Position numbers and translations under genes: made by a program | Assembly (NCBI GenBank): GCA_009829735.1 | Contig: CM020619.1 | Location: 21,223,366-21,287,365 of the forward strand | Source of the DNA: Pyropia yezoensis | Lineage: Eukaryota > Rhodophyta > Bangiophyceae > Bangiales > Bangiaceae | DNA: 64,000 bases | Direction of reading: 5' to 3' | Notes under the pieces: generated by a model | Database searches by the model: none | The model's input: only the letters and a program-made list of their open reading frames with translations | What the model was told of the DNA's origin: nothing | Shown here: one piece after another, positions 20,996 through 33,051 of the stretch | Position numbering within the stretch: the first letter of the stretch is position 1 | How the letters are laid out: each line of letters opens with the position of its first letter

Positions 20996-21114
20996 TTGTG
21001 CGTCCCGTAAAAAGTGGACGTGCACGGGTCGTGCAGTGTGGGTTTGATTGGTCCAGTGGCCGATATTTGACATGATCACGACACGAGCACGTCCACTTTT
21101 TACGGGACGCACTA
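20996..21114. mobile_element. 119-bp MITE with TA duplication
   Basis: The 28-bp terminal inverted repeats (starting TTGTGCGTCCCGTAAAAAGT on the left and TAGTGCGTCCCGTAAAAAGT on the right, complement strand) differ at one base. TA flanks both ends (20994-20995 and 21115-21116). TA targeting points to a Tc1/mariner-type source. No coding capacity. Confidence 0.8.
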
Positions 21115-21280
21115 TAGCCTCGGGTCGGGTCGGGTTATGAGTTATTTGCGAGGGTGTCTGGCTGGCATAGCATGTCTTTGCAAGTTCTCTACTTGCTTCT
21201 TTGTTCTGTCTTTGTGGCCCATTTTTTCTCTCTGCTGTTGGTGGTGTGCTTTTTCGGGCGCGATGGGGGGGGGGGGGGTG

Positions 21281-21450
21281 CCGGCGCCGGCCAATGGCGG
21301 GGCTCCTGGGAGGTGGGGAGAGGGGAGGGGAGGGGGGGGGGTGCCGGTGCCAGCCAATGGCGGGGCTGTTGGAAGGAGGGGAGGGGGGAGGGGGGAGGGT
21401 GCCGGTGCCTGCCAATGGCGGGGCTCCTGGGAGGTCGGATGGGCGGAGGG
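21281..21450. repeat. Minisatellite, three units of about 65 bp
   Basis: The core GCCAATGGCGGGGCT recurs three times, each followed by a G/A-rich tract of variable length. Confidence 0.8.
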
Positions 21451-21454
21451 GAGG

Positions 21455-23185
21455 GGTGGCATCCGTCTGACACCGGTTTTTCACAACTCGCATATGAGAG
21501 AAGGTTCCCAGGCTGCGTTTTTCTCGAAAAACATATTTGCGGACTCGGCAGCACCTTAGGAGTCAGACGGTCTTGTCCGTTTCTGCGGGCGATGCCTGGT
21601 TGCTGAGGAAAAAATGCACCCTCGTTTGGGGGGTTACACCAGATTTTCACAACTCTCGTTTACATATCAGGGCAGCCATCTGGGGCACTTCTTACAGAGA
21701 TACAGCAGAAAAAACTTAACTGTATTTGTCGTCGTGGAGCATCTTTTCACGTCCATCGACCAACGAGAGCTGAAGCAGCATGGCCCTTTCGCGATCGTGA
21801 CGTGGCATCACAGCCCGTGAGCTCCAAACAGCATCCCCCCCTCCTCCGGGGTGGTTACGTCCCCCCCCCCGCCCCCCAACAACGACAGAGCTCGCTGGTA
21901 CTTGCGGCTGGTAGAGATGCTCGCCTGCTCCACGGGTAGCGCTTTGCGTCTGAAAGAACGCGGGAGCAGATGCTCTTTTCGCACTTGAATGAGCCTGATG
22001 ATAGCTCCTCCCTCGCCCCTCGCTGACTGCGACGCGTCCGTGAGGGGGGTGGACGTGCTGAGGAAAGCATGGGGCAGACTATGGTTGTGCAGCGGTGTGG
22101 GGCGCGCCTGTTGGCTCCCGCCGACACCCTATCGAGAACAGCCGGGGGGGTTTAAGAAGAGACGGTGGGGTGGGTGAGGGCACGCGGGAAGAGGCGCTTG
22201 CGCCACCGTCAGCCCCCTTCAGCAAAGAGAGAGGTACTGCTAGGCCGGGACAGGCTCACAGACGTGTTCTGCTCCTCTGGTGACTCTGCCAAGGTGCTCA
22301 AACCCGGGATAGGAGGAGGAAGAGGGCAGCGGGGCACAGGTGGGGCGAGCGGACGCACGGATGCGTTGCGAAGAAGTCGAATTCGGGCCAACAATCAGTC
22401 AGATGAGCGTTCCGGGGCGGTAATTAGAACCAATTTGACCTCTGCAGGAGCGCTCTCTTTTCCGCCCGTGAGGCTACGGTCGCGCACCTGTGCTCCTATT
22501 TTACTCTTCTTTATATCGTTGAAGAGCCTGTGGGCTGGCGCACCAAGCAGTGCGACTCACGTACACCCCCTCGCACTGGATCATATTGTAGTACGAGTTG
22601 CCTTGCGGCTGCCGCCGACTTCCAGTTCGGAAGGGGTTCTCGTATTGCAGTTTTCTGAATTTTGTCCCATGTGGACAAGAGCAAGAGCAAGTGTACAAGA
22701 GCAAGGGCCAATCGCATGCTCGCAGCAGCGGGCTTACCAATGGCGTGCTGCAACACGTCTGTCGGAAGAACCTGATGATTGGCTATGGCCACAACTGCTC
22801 TCGCAACGAACGCTGGTTGGTCAAAACACTCTTGTTTTTTCATCGGATCTCGCCGGTTGGCCCTTTATCTCAGGTCATCTCTGTCAAGAACAGTCCGAAG
22901 CGCTCAGCCGGTGCTTGTTCTACCCTCGAAGTGGTCAGAAATCCCGAGAGAACCCCCGATCACACTGTTCGTACAACAACGGACCCTCATGCAGAGCAGT
23001 CATTGGCCAGAGAGGCAGCATCTGAGTCATATCATTGGTCAAACACAGTTTGCTCTTGCTCTTGTCCACATGGGACAAAATGGGGAGAACTGCAATATGT
23101 ACACACTGTGGGTTTTCTATGTAAGCGGAAGTTGTGAACAACTGGTGTCACTTGTGAAAAACTGGTGTCAGACGGATAGGCCACC
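21455..23185. mobile_element. Possible 1.7-kb non-autonomous element with 33-bp inverted ends
   Basis: The left end (GGTGGC then ATCCGTCTGACACCGGTTTT, to about 21487) is matched in inverted orientation by 23152-23185 with a 2-base insertion and few mismatches. A second, weaker copy of the ACACC...TTTTCACAAC subrepeat lies inside each end (21641 and about 23130). There is no coding capacity. The 451-bp MITE at 22645-23095 sits inside it. I could not identify a target duplication. Confidence 0.5.
22645..23095. mobile_element. MITE family 1, copy A
   Basis: Ends start TTGCAGT and are inverted over about 50 bp (TTTTGTCCCATGTGGACAAG is shared by both arms). TA lies on both sides (22643-22644 and 23096-23097). 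Its interior aligns in reverse orientation with copy B at 30310-30762. The TA target and TIR suggest a Tc1/mariner-like mobiliser. Confidence 0.85.
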
Positions 23186-24950
23186 GCCGCCGTCACCGCT
23201 GCGGGTGGAACAGACGGCGTAAGTACCTTCGAGGGGGAAAAAACAGAACCGTTGGTCTGGCGTTGGTAGCCCGCCTAGGGGAACAGGCACACGCCGCTGA
23301 TGGCGGTGGTGAACGCAGCAGATGGTCCGGCGAGGGAAAGAGGAGAACTGCCACCAGGCTAGTAGTATGAAGGGGGAGGGGGGCGGCACAGTAGGCTGTT
23401 TCACGACCGCAAGTTCCGGTGCGGAACCGTAGGGGGAGAAATCTGCTCAAGTTTTTGGTGCTTTGAATTCGTCACATACTTTTGTTCATGGCTCACATTC
23501 TCCCCGTGTTGACTCACGAAAACGCTGGATGGACCCCTGGAGAAGCCGGGGGGTGCGGCGCAGAAGGGGGGGTTTTTACGATAAAAACGATCCGGCCGGA
23601 AAAAACCGCACCCCCCCCCGTCTTCACCGCATCCCCCGCCTCAGAGGCTTGTGATGGGGATAGCCCTGGGAGAGATAAGTATGCTTTATATAGGAGGAAA
23701 AACCGCTCATACGAGATGTTCCTAGCTGAGAGGCACGGGCGAGCCCCCCCCAGGCCCCCTCCAGGGGCGGGTAGTGGTTGAGGCGGTGCGGGAGGCGGGT
23801 GGACGCTCCGCTTTCCGTGGGCGCAAGGACAGCACAGGACAAGAAGGGAGGGTGCATGGGAGTGAGGCTGACGAAGGGTGGTTGCGGAAGGGCTGGGTGG
23901 CGCGGCGCGTCCCTGCGGGCGGCGGGAGAGGTGAAAAAGGTGCCTGCACTGGGTGGGCATGAGGCAAAGGGGGCGACGGGAAGTATAGGATGGGCAGTTG
24001 CAGCGGCGGTGATGGCTGCACTTATAGCATGAGGTCCACGAGTGGGAATGGGATTGGGCGACGGCAGGACAGGGGGTAGAGGGGAAGGCGGCAAGAGGGC
24101 AATAGGGAAGGCCAGGGCGGGGCAAGGGGAAGGTGAAGGGGAGGCGCCCCCCCCTGCCCTTGGGCGCGCTCTCTCCCACCTGCACGTCGGCGGGTGGGGG
24201 GGGGGGGAGGGGAAGGTGGGAGGGGGGCAGAGGGGAATGAGGGAGGGCAGGGGGAGGATCCTCCGATGCGCCCCCAGCAGCGCGGGGGGGGGGGGTGCGC
24301 AAAAAACCCCGCGCTGCTGCCCTGCCGCACCCCCCCCCTTGTCTGCCTGCCGCACCCCCCCCCCCCTGTCCGCCTGCCGCACCCCCCCCCCCTTGTCTGC
24401 CTGCCGCACCCCCCGAGGGCGTTGGGCCCCTCTCGCGCTTTCAGGAGGCTACCCAGATCCGACCACTAGTGAGAAATTCTCTCGACCGTATATTCGTTCG
24501 CTCATGTTCTTGTGCCCCGCGGGTGTCCGTATGCTGCGGAAAAAACCTGCAGGATTTTTTTATCGTGAAGCAACCTAGTAGCAGGGGGCAGCGCGCCGTG
24601 GCGCTCCACAGCGGGGAGGCGGCCTCTCCCCCCTTTACTGCTGCCCGTGCCGCGACCGCAGCGGGGGGGACTGGAGGGGGGCCGGCGCGGGGACGCGGAC
24701 CGCCCAGTGAGCACAAGAAAGAGGAGCAAAAAAACGCAACACGGTAGAAGACCCGACGACGTGGGCAGGGCCACCGACCCTCCCCCCCCCCGCGCCGCCC
24801 GCTTCACCTCGGGGTCCGCCCTTTCGGTCTAGCCGTGGTGGGCGCCCCAGCCACCAGGGGATGAATGGGTGAGGAGCGAGGGCGGCCGCCCCTTCTTTGC
24901 GAGCCCCCGTCGACCCCCACCCCCCAAACCCACCCCCCCACCGCACGCAA
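23186..24950. other. Low-complexity intergenic DNA
   Basis: G- and C-rich runs, with three C-run repeats around CTGCCTGCCGCACCCCCC at 24325-24415. No gene recognised. Confidence 0.5.
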
Positions 24951-24997
24951 CTCCGGGCCGCCGCATCCGGGTGGGCCCCTCATGGCCACCCTGGCCT

Positions 24998-26171
24998 CTA
25001 TGACGCGACGCGCACCCCCCCCCCCCCCACCAGGCCCATGCGGGCAGCAAAAAAGGCGGCCGCCGCATCGCCGTGGCCACCGTGGCACGCACACCGGTAG
25101 CCGTACGAGTAGAGGAGGGCGAGGTGCGCCGCCGCCTGCGCGTTTCCATACCGTGCTGCCCGTCGGTACCTGTGGGTGTGGGGGAGCCGGAGCGGGGGAG
25201 GAGGGGGGCAGAAAGGCAGGGAGGGGGGACACGCGCACAGAAGGAGGGAAAATGAGGCGGGAAGATGTAAGAAACAGGACGTCAGAGTGGCCAGCATGGG
25301 GAAGAGAACAGGACAAGGACACAGCATCCAAACAGGCGGGCGGCCCCAATGCCGAGGGAAAACAAGTGGGGAAGGGGGGTGGGGTGGGGGGGCGACGGCT
25401 CCGTACCAGCGCCGCGTCGTGGTGCCCCGGCTCTGCCGCCGTCACGGTGGGTGGCCAAGGGTGGGGGGTCCCGCGGCCACCATGGGGACGCTCACCCGCG
25501 GGCACCGCTGCGCGCGCGGTATCGCCCACCCCCGTACTGCAACGGCAGGTGCGCGGGGCACCCCGATGGGGAACGGTCTCCCTCGTGCGATGCATCCCCC
25601 CCCCCCCCCGACCCCTCTCCACCCAGTTGGACCATCCCCAAACCCCCCCACGACGCTCCTCCATTCAAAATCCTGGACACCATACCGCCGTCCAGCTGAG
25701 CCCGCACCCCCCACCCACCTCCGCTTCACCCCCGCCCCCTCTCCCGCCCTCTCCCCCCAGACAGTATACCCCCCCACACCAAACGCACCAGCTCTCTGCC
25801 GCTCGCACGTGGCGGCGGCGGACGAGCGGCAGCCGCAGACCACGCCACAGCCCGCCACAGCCATCCACCGCCGCCCGCCACCGGACGCACACCGCCCGTG
25901 CGGCGGCCACGTCCGCGACGCGGGTCAGGTGGCCCAGGATGGTGAGGAGCATGTCCTCGGGCAGAAAGATGTCGGCGGGCCGCGCCACTGGCGCCGCCGC
26001 CGCCCCCACCGCCACCGAAGGGGGACGGGAGGGGGAGGGGGAGGGCGCGTGGGGGGGGGGAGGGCGTGACGCGGCGGCAGCCCTCCCCGCCTCTGTGGCC
26101 GTGGGGGGGTGCGCCGCCGCCAGCAACGGCGCCGGCGACGGCGGCCACACAATCAACGCCATCGTGGCCAT
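24998..26171 (-). CDS. F-box protein with Sel1-like repeat (exon borders uncertain)
   Basis: The 5' exon opens at ATG 26171 and has an Ala/Pro-rich leader. It then has an F-box-like stretch: LPEDMLLTILGHLTRV, followed by ARAVCVRWRAAVD and LWRGL, which fits the F-box pattern (LP..ll..I...L, lR.VCrrWr, lW). A later frame, opening right after a polypyrimidine/CAG acceptor at 25170, contains YRRAARYGNAQAAAHLALLY and AAAAFFAAR, the hallmark of a Sel1/TPR-like repeat. F-box plus Sel1 proteins are known in plants and algae as SCF substrate adaptors. A donor such as GTATAC at 25769 is plausible, but the phases do not match directly, so an exon may be missing. A poly-G run at about 25015-25030 obscures the 3' end. 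Confidence 0.5.
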
Positions 26172-27370
26172 GGGGGAAGGCACAAAAAGAAGAAAAAAAA
26201 GGAAGGGGGAGGAGGGAGGTGGGGGTGCGTAGACGCTGGGGACACAGCCCGCAGCAGCAACCACCCGCTCCACCCTGGAGGCAAAAGGAGTGATGCTGAC
26301 CACTGCCGCCGGCAACACCCCAGACAGTCTCAAGAACAGAGCGGCTGGGAGCAGCAGGAAGGGGGTGGGAAGAAAGGCGTGGGAAGGGGGCGCCCAGTCG
26401 ACGCAGCACGCCACACAACGCCGCCACGGCCGCCGCCGCCGTCGCAAGGGAAACAAAAAAACAAAAAACGAGCTACAGACACGGACAACAAACGTCCCGC
26501 GTTGACCCCCGAGGGACTCTTGGCGCGCGGCAGGCCCGCGAGGAAAGAAGAAGGGAGGCAATGGCAAAAAAAATAGACACGCACGACGCAGCAACCCGAC
26601 AGTCCGCGAGGGGCAGCAGGGGGCAGTGGGGCGGGAACGGACAGGCGGAAGATGCGCACGGCGGGGCGCACAAACGGCAAGGGAGGGGGCAGTGCGGGGG
26701 GTGGTGGGCCCGAGGTTGTGGAGGTGGCGGTCAAAGGGAAATGGGGCAGACAAACACGGAGAGAAAACGCAGGCGTGAGAAGGACGCTCCCCCCCCGCCC
26801 CCAGAACCGCCCCCGCTGCGGCGGCCTGCGCGAGGCCTATCTGGGGGCCATCTCTGCGCCCGTTGCGCGTCGCTGATTGGGCGCCTTCAAACGCCTCCTG
26901 CCCGGGAGAGAGGGGGCGCAAGCTGACAGCATCCGCCCGCCCGCAACCGCCACGTGGATGATCTCGTAGGTCCCGGTCAATGCCAATTGTACCGAAGTAC
27001 CCGGCTGCAGGACTAGGGTATACTTACAACTACGGAGAAAACAAGAAGAGTGACTACTTACTGAGGTGTCCGTCTTATCCTTGAATAAACTTATGTCCGT
27101 GACGAGCCTTACGTCCGTGACCGTCCTTTCGTCCATGACGATCTACCCACGGCACGGAATTCATGGTTATGACGACATGGAAGTCGATCGTCGAAAGCCG
27201 TTGTTTGCATTACAGTAACAACAGAGACAATGGGTTGAAGCTACGAGGGAGCTTGAAACGTTGAACATGAAAAAGAAAAAGTGAAATGCAATCTCCATCT
27301 TACTCAGGTTGCAAGGGAACCGCTCCATCCCCAATCCCTCCCCCCTGCACGTACCCTTTACGTCTGCCAT
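26172..27370. other. Intergenic, GC-rich
   Basis: Only C/G-rich shadow frames are seen, apart from the 18-bp tandem repeat listed separately. Confidence 0.45.
27090..27143. repeat. 18-bp tandem repeat, three units
   Basis: Units CTTATGTCCGTGACGAGC, CTTACGTCCGTGACCGTC and CTTTCGTCCATGACGATC lie head to tail. Confidence 0.85.
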
Positions 27371-27521
27371 CCTCCTCGGCGCCATGCGCGCGCCCACCCC
27401 CCCCGCCTTTGTGGCCACCACTGGCAGTGGCCTCGCCGGCCGGTTCCACCCACCCACCGCAGCCGCGTCGGTGCGGCGGCACCGCCCGCGGCGGCCCGCC
27501 GCCGCCGCCGCTGGCCGTATC

Positions 27522-28393
27522 ATGGCGACCGCAGGGAGCAGCAGCGGCGGCGGCGGCGGCACCGCCGACGCCGACGCGATTCTGGTGGTGGAAATCGGCA
27601 CCGGCGTGGACCTCCACGGCCAAGACGCGACGGTCGCGGCGGTGCGCGCGTGCAAAGGTGCGGCGGCGGGGCCACCCCCCCCCCGCGCCCCCCCCCACCG
27701 TGGGGCGGCCGTGGAGGGGGGGGGGGATGCGGGGCTGTGGGCGGCGAGAGCTCCGTCCCGTGTTGGTTGGGGTGGGGAGTGCGCTGCGGCGACGACGGCA
27801 GCTGCCTCGGACGGGACAGAGGCACCGACCGCTTGGCGGGCGGGGCGCCGCCGCCGGCGGGTTTGTGGGCGGCCGCCGTCCTCCCCGCTGGCCGTCTGCC
27901 CCGGCCCCGGCGCGCGGCGTGGTGGGCTAACCTGACGCCGCTTCCTCCTCAACGATGGCCCGACCTGGCGTTGCTGCCGCTGATGCACCCCTGCTCCATG
28001 ACATTGGCTGTACGACGTCCCTCCCGGTCCCCTCCCCCCCCCCCTTTTCTATTCCTTGCCCTTTGCCCTTGCACCCCACCACCACCACCAGACGCGTTGA
28101 CCTGCACCTCCCTCCCCGGCCTGGCGCGCCTCCTCCCCCGCGGGGACTTTTCGACGATGCGCGTCGGCGTGACGGTGGGGGTCCCCCCCGCCTACGCGGC
28201 GGGGGTGGACACGGCGGCGGTCGCGGCGGTCTTCCCGTACGGCACCGTGACGGTGGAGGTGGTGGACGGGGGGCTGGCCACCCCGTCGGGGGTGGTGCTG
28301 CCCGACCAGCGCGACGGCCCAGGCGATGACACGGCGGTGGTGGTGGTCGCGGCGGTCCACGTGCGGGGGCCCGCCGCCGCGGGGGGGGAGTGA
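27522..28393 (+). CDS. lin0512-family protein, two exons
   Basis: Exon 1 (ATG 27522 to 27657) encodes a Gly/Ser linker and then VVEIGTGVDLHGQDATVAAV. Exon 2 (28092-28393) encodes SLPGLARLLP, a strand-rich middle with FPYGTVTVEVVDGGL, and ends at UGA 28393. Joined after the G of the last partial codon, the intron (27658-28091, GTGCGG...CACCAG) restores the family's conserved K-D-A at the junction, a strong check on the model. This small alpha/beta family of unknown function is common in bacteria and found in some algae and plants. An in-frame upstream ATG at 27384 would add a basic, Ala/Arg-rich leader that could be an organelle transit peptide, so the true start is open. Confidence 0.8.
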
Positions 28394-30309
28394 GGTGGGG
28401 AGGCACGCTCGCCCAGAGGGAAGGCTCTTTGTTCTTTCTTCTTTTGTTCCGGACGTTGCGGACGTGCGCTCCGCTGGCTTCCCGTGCCAGGTGCGTCATG
28501 GGGTACAGGTCAAGAGGAGACAGAAAAACAAGAACAAACCGCACCCCTTCCCGTCCCCCCCTCCCCCCCCGTCCACCTCCCCCAGTCTTGATGCCCTCTG
28601 GCTCCCTCCCCCCGCGTGCAGCAGCGGCTGGTGGCGGTACCAACGCAGGTGGCGGGTATCGGGTGGCGGGTGAAAGGCTGGTGGCGGGTGGCGGGTGGCG
28701 GGTGGCGGGTGGCGGGTGGCGGGTGGTGGGCGTGACGGCCAGACGGGTGGCGCCACCGGCGCACGGTCGCGCCACGACCCCGCGGGGCCGCGGCCGCGCG
28801 CGCAACGCCCCACCCCGCGGGGCCGCCCGCCGCGGCGTGAGGGGCCCCCCGCCAAGTGTTTCTGGATCCGGGGGGGGAGGGGGTGTGGGGGGGAGCGGTT
28901 TGGGGACGGCGGTCGCAGCGGCGTGCGCGGCTCTGTGCCGAAAAAAAAACAGTGATTGCGCGCGGCAACCTGCTGGCGGTGGCCTCTGCCGCCGCCGCCG
29001 TCGCCGGCTGGGCGCCCGCGACGCGCCCGCCGCCTGGCGGGAGCCCGCCCCCAGTGGGGGGGGCGGCCGGCCGTGGTGTGCCGCCGCGCGGGGCGATCGC
29101 CCAAAAAGGGGGACAGCGGTCCTCGTCTATTCTACCGCGTGTCGGTGCGCACGCGCAGCCGCCTCCCCCCCTGCTGGGGTGATCGCCGCAGCGGTGCGCC
29201 ACGCGGCAGGCGGTGGGGGGGGGGGGGCGACGGACGTTGGGGGAGGGGGAGGGTGGGGGAGGCGGGGGAGGCGGCGTGCGCGCTTCCACTTCTGCTCCCC
29301 GTCTCTTCACCACCTCCCCCCCCCGCCGCCCTCTCGTGTGCCCAAAACACCCTGCCGGCTGCCCAACGGGACCACCCTCCTGGGCAGTTGCTGGTTGGGC
29401 AGTTCAGCTACGTGAATGACATACCGCGCGTGCCTGTCAGTCCCTCTGGTCACAACCCCCCCGTGGAGTGCTTGAGGGGGGGGGGGTGCTCACCGTCAAC
29501 CTCCTCCCCCTCGGCGCTCCTCCCCCCCCGCGCTCCCACGCCAGGCGACGCAGACGCGTTCCCTCCCAGCGGAACGAGGCGCACTCGACGCGGCCCCGGC
29601 GGGGCGTCCGTCGACGCGACGCCGGCTTTGCCAGACCGCACGCCGGCTTTGCCAGACCGCCTCTGTATGGACGTGAACCGAGTTGTGGTTGACAGACACC
29701 CCGCCCCGTCTGACGCCAGCCCCCCCCCCCTTCCCACCCCCTGCCCCCTTCCACGGCTTGCTGCAGAGGCGGCACTGGGCACGCACACAGCGGCGCCGCC
29801 AGACCACCCCCACCCCCCCCCCCTCCACCATGCATGCATGGTCCATCCATAGATCACGTCCGTGCCACGGGTGCACGGAACTGGGGGTGAGTGGGCGTGG
29901 GGGAGAGCAGATCCCGCTGGGGGGGGCGCCCCTGCCGTGCACGGGTCTGTTGACCGCCCGCGGTGAGGGTGGGGGGGGGGGGGGGGGGGGGGCGTGCCCC
30001 GGATCCTGTCGGCGCAGCAGCGTGAGCCGCCAGTCGCTTATTTTTTGCGCATGCACAAGCGTACACCTGTTTCCGTCTGTTTGGGCCTTTTTCGACCCTT
30101 TTTGGCGATGGGCTGAGAGGCGCTGTTCTGTGTAAACTTGCCGGCGATTGGTCGTGTGAGGCACGTACGTGCATGCGCTCCGACGCCAAATTTCTCGATA
30201 CCTGCATAACTTGCTGAGTCACATGCCAACCGGCCCAAGCTTCCCTGCAGCGTTCCGCACGTGGAGCTTACGATTGTCCACAGACCATGTCTGTCTCGAC
30301 ACAAAAGTA
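28394..30309. other. No gene recognised; low-complexity DNA
   Basis: Includes the 7-bp minisatellite at 28680 and a 22-G run at 29971-29992. Long frames on both strands are compositional and carry no domain I recognise. Confidence 0.45.
28680..28735. repeat. 7-bp minisatellite (GGTGGCG)n
   Basis: About seven near-perfect GGTGGCG units. Confidence 0.9.
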
Positions 30310-30762
30310 TTGCAGTACCCCGAATTTTGTCTCATGACGACAATAACAACAATAGGCCCACAACAGGCCAATGGCATGCCTCAGATGGCGCACCACTGGC
30401 CAATGAGTGCTCCGCGTTAGTGTGGCAACAGTGCGATATGAGACTTTCTCGAGATTTCTGCCCACATCGAAGAGGGAACAGGCATCGCAGGAACCAGCTG
30501 CGACCTCTCCCAGTGTTCTTGAGTGGATCGGGCCGAGATAGAGGGAAATCCGCCGAGATCGCGAGAGAAAACAACAGCTGTCTGACCAACAAGCGTTCGG
30601 TACCAGATCCGCCGCGGCTGCAGCCAATCATCGCTTGATTAAAAAGGAAAACCCCACAGCACGGTATTGGTTCGCTGCGAGCTCCCAGCACGCGGTTGGC
30701 TCATGGCCTTGTTGTCACGCTGTTGCTGTTGTCTCAATGAGACAAAATTCGGGGAACTGCAA
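30310..30762. mobile_element. MITE family 1, copy B
   Basis: Begins TTGCAGTACCCCGAATTTTG and ends with the complement (CAAAATTCGGGGAACTGCAA). TA lies outside each end (30308-30309 and 30763-30764). It aligns along most of its length with copy A in the opposite orientation. Copy B's termini match each other better than copy A's do. Confidence 0.87.
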
Positions 30763-30769
30763 TAGGTAG

Positions 30770-32850
30770 GACAATTGGATCTGAGCCTTGTCCTTTTGTG
30801 TCGAAGCGTGCAGCGCGGTTGTTGACTTGGTCGTGGAAACTCGTTGGGAGGCTGAGAAAGTGTTTGCGCGCTACCTGCGATCATGGCGCCCCCCCCCGCC
30901 CCATCAAAACACCACAACGCGGTAGGCCACTGGGCGAACAGCCTCCTTCGTGCGGGTAATGAGGGGGGAGGCGGGAGAGGCGGGGGATGCGCGGGGGAGG
31001 GGGGGGAAGGGGGGGTTCCTCCACATGCGCCGAAGACCACACAACTATCGTCTCCAAAACCCGCAACTGACTATTCCGCTGGACACAAAGCGCCATCCGC
31101 GCATAGCGTAAATAGTGCTAGTTTTTACCCAAGGGCCACGCCAATGAATTGGACACTGAGAACTCGGTCGGAACACACTGCCATGGGACCAGGCAACCCT
31201 CGTGTTTATCTCTCGTGTGCGTACGCGAGAAGCCAATAAAAAGCGAGGATAGAGAGCGGTGTCTCCGGTCCCGAGATCAGGATGGTCCCAAGTCCAGCTG
31301 GGCTGCGGTTGCGGTGAGGAGTTGTTTCTGCAGTGAGCGCCTTCTGGGCGCCAATTCTCTGTGTCGGCGAGGGGGCGCGCACTTCTTCTCTGCCGTGGGC
31401 GGAAGCCCCGCGGCGACTCGTTCGTTGGCACCGTCGCCGCCGCAGCCGCAGCGGTAGCGGCGGCAGCGGCGAACTCCTGAGGCGTGCTGACTGCAGCGCG
31501 GGGGCCGCGACCGGCCGGGCGCGGCGGTGCCGTTGCCTATGGGGCGCTTCCCGGGCGCAGCATTGTTACAACTGGCCGAGAACTGGGCCTTGTGCCCGTG
31601 CATCTTGCTCCGGTGTCCCGGTTGTGTCTTAGCCGGGGAGGTGGTTCTGCTTGCGGCGGTGTGGGCGTTTTTCCTCTCTCAGCGCGTTGTTGCTGCAGTC
31701 CGGGAGGCGGGCAAAGCGGTGGGAGGGTGTTGCAGGACTTCTGGCAACGGGCGGCGTCCCTCCGCCAAGGCGGTGGTGCTGCTAGCCGTTCTGTTGGCGG
31801 CGCAGTAGTCGCCTCGACCTGGAGGGTGTGGCGGTACGCCAGACGTCAGGGTTGGCGCCGCCTCTCCCCCGTAGCGTCGGTGCTGCTGGTGGCGGGGTGG
31901 TGGCTGTGGCTTGACGGCTGCGGAGGTGCTTCTGACGTGGGGAGGGCGCCTTCTCTCTTTCCTTGTGTCGTGGTGCTGTTGGCGGCGGGGTGGGTGCCGT
32001 CTCTCTTTTTTTTTTAGTGGTGCTGCTGGCAGGACCCGGTGGGTGGTGGGGGTGGGGGTGGGGATGGGGGTGGGGGCGAGCCGTTGGGGCGGCCTCTGGG
32101 GGTTACGGCCCCGTCCGCGACGGCGCCGACGGCGGCGGCGGCGGCGCTGCCGCCGATCGGCGCGTCGTCCCCGCGGCGTGCTGCTGTGATCCCCCTGCCG
32201 CCGCCGGGGAGTGGGTGGGGGGGTAGGGGCGGCGTTGGGGGGGGAAGTAGGCGGCGGCGGGAGTGGGGGGGGGGGTGGGGGACCACCGCCGCCGCTGCCG
32301 GTCCGGCCGCCGCAGCCGACGCGGCCGCTGCGGCGGCCGCTGCGGCGGCCGCTGCGGCCACTGCGGCCGCCGCGGCGGGGGCCACTTGCGGGGGCGGGGG
32401 CGGCGGCGGCGGCGGGGGCGGCGTCGGCGGCGGCGGGGCTGTCGGCGGGGGCCTTGGGGACAAGCGGCGGCGCAAGCCGCGGCGGCCACCCAGCCTCACC
32501 CTGCCCCCCGACCCGGGTAGCTCCCTTGCGGTCACCCCCGTTGCGTCGCCGGCGGCGGCCGTTGCCGCCTGCCCGCCGTCCTCCCATGTCGACGCCGTCG
32601 CCGCGTTGCGGTGGGGGGACGGGGGGGGCGGGGGGGGAGGCGAGGGGGTGGGGGGGGGGGGGGGGCTCCCGGCCTGGGCCGCCATGGACCTGGGCGGCGC
32701 CGCCAGTGGCGCCCCCCCCGGCCTGCTGGCCGCGGCCGGCGACGTGCTGCTGGCCGTAGGGGGTGGCGGCAGAGTGGGGGTGGGGACGCCCGCGCCGGCG
32801 GGGCTGGCGGGCGTTGCCACCGCCGCCGCGTCGGCGGCGGCGGCAGACGC
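30770..32850. other. No gene recognised; GC-rich
   Basis: Frames of 100-300 codons are Gly/Ala/Arg-rich products of composition. I see no supported gene until the PP2C-like segment. Confidence 0.4.
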
Positions 32851-32859
32851 CGAGGCCGC

Positions 32860-33051
32860 ATCGTCGCCGGGCGTGTACGCGGTGGTGGCGCGGCGGGGGC
32901 GGCGGCGGCGGGCGCTGGTGGACACGCTTGTGGCCATCCCTGAAGTGGACGCGGAGGAGGCGGTGTAACGGTGGCGCGCAGCGGCGGCGGCGGCGGCGGC
33001 GGTGACGGCGGGGACGGCGGGGACGGCGACGGCGGCGAAGGCGACGGCGGC

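Noticed and set aside
22165..23025. 286-codon plus-strand ORF
   Set aside because: Runs through a MITE and its inverted ends; no coding signature.
24325..24415. CRISPR-like array of CTGCCGCACCCCCC units
   Set aside because: Units are adjacent C-run repeats without spacers; the genome is eukaryotic.
32039..32968. Full 309-codon Gly/Ala-rich ORF as a gene
   Set aside because: Mostly homopolymeric Ala/Gly; only its last 35 codons resemble PP2C, so only that part was kept.
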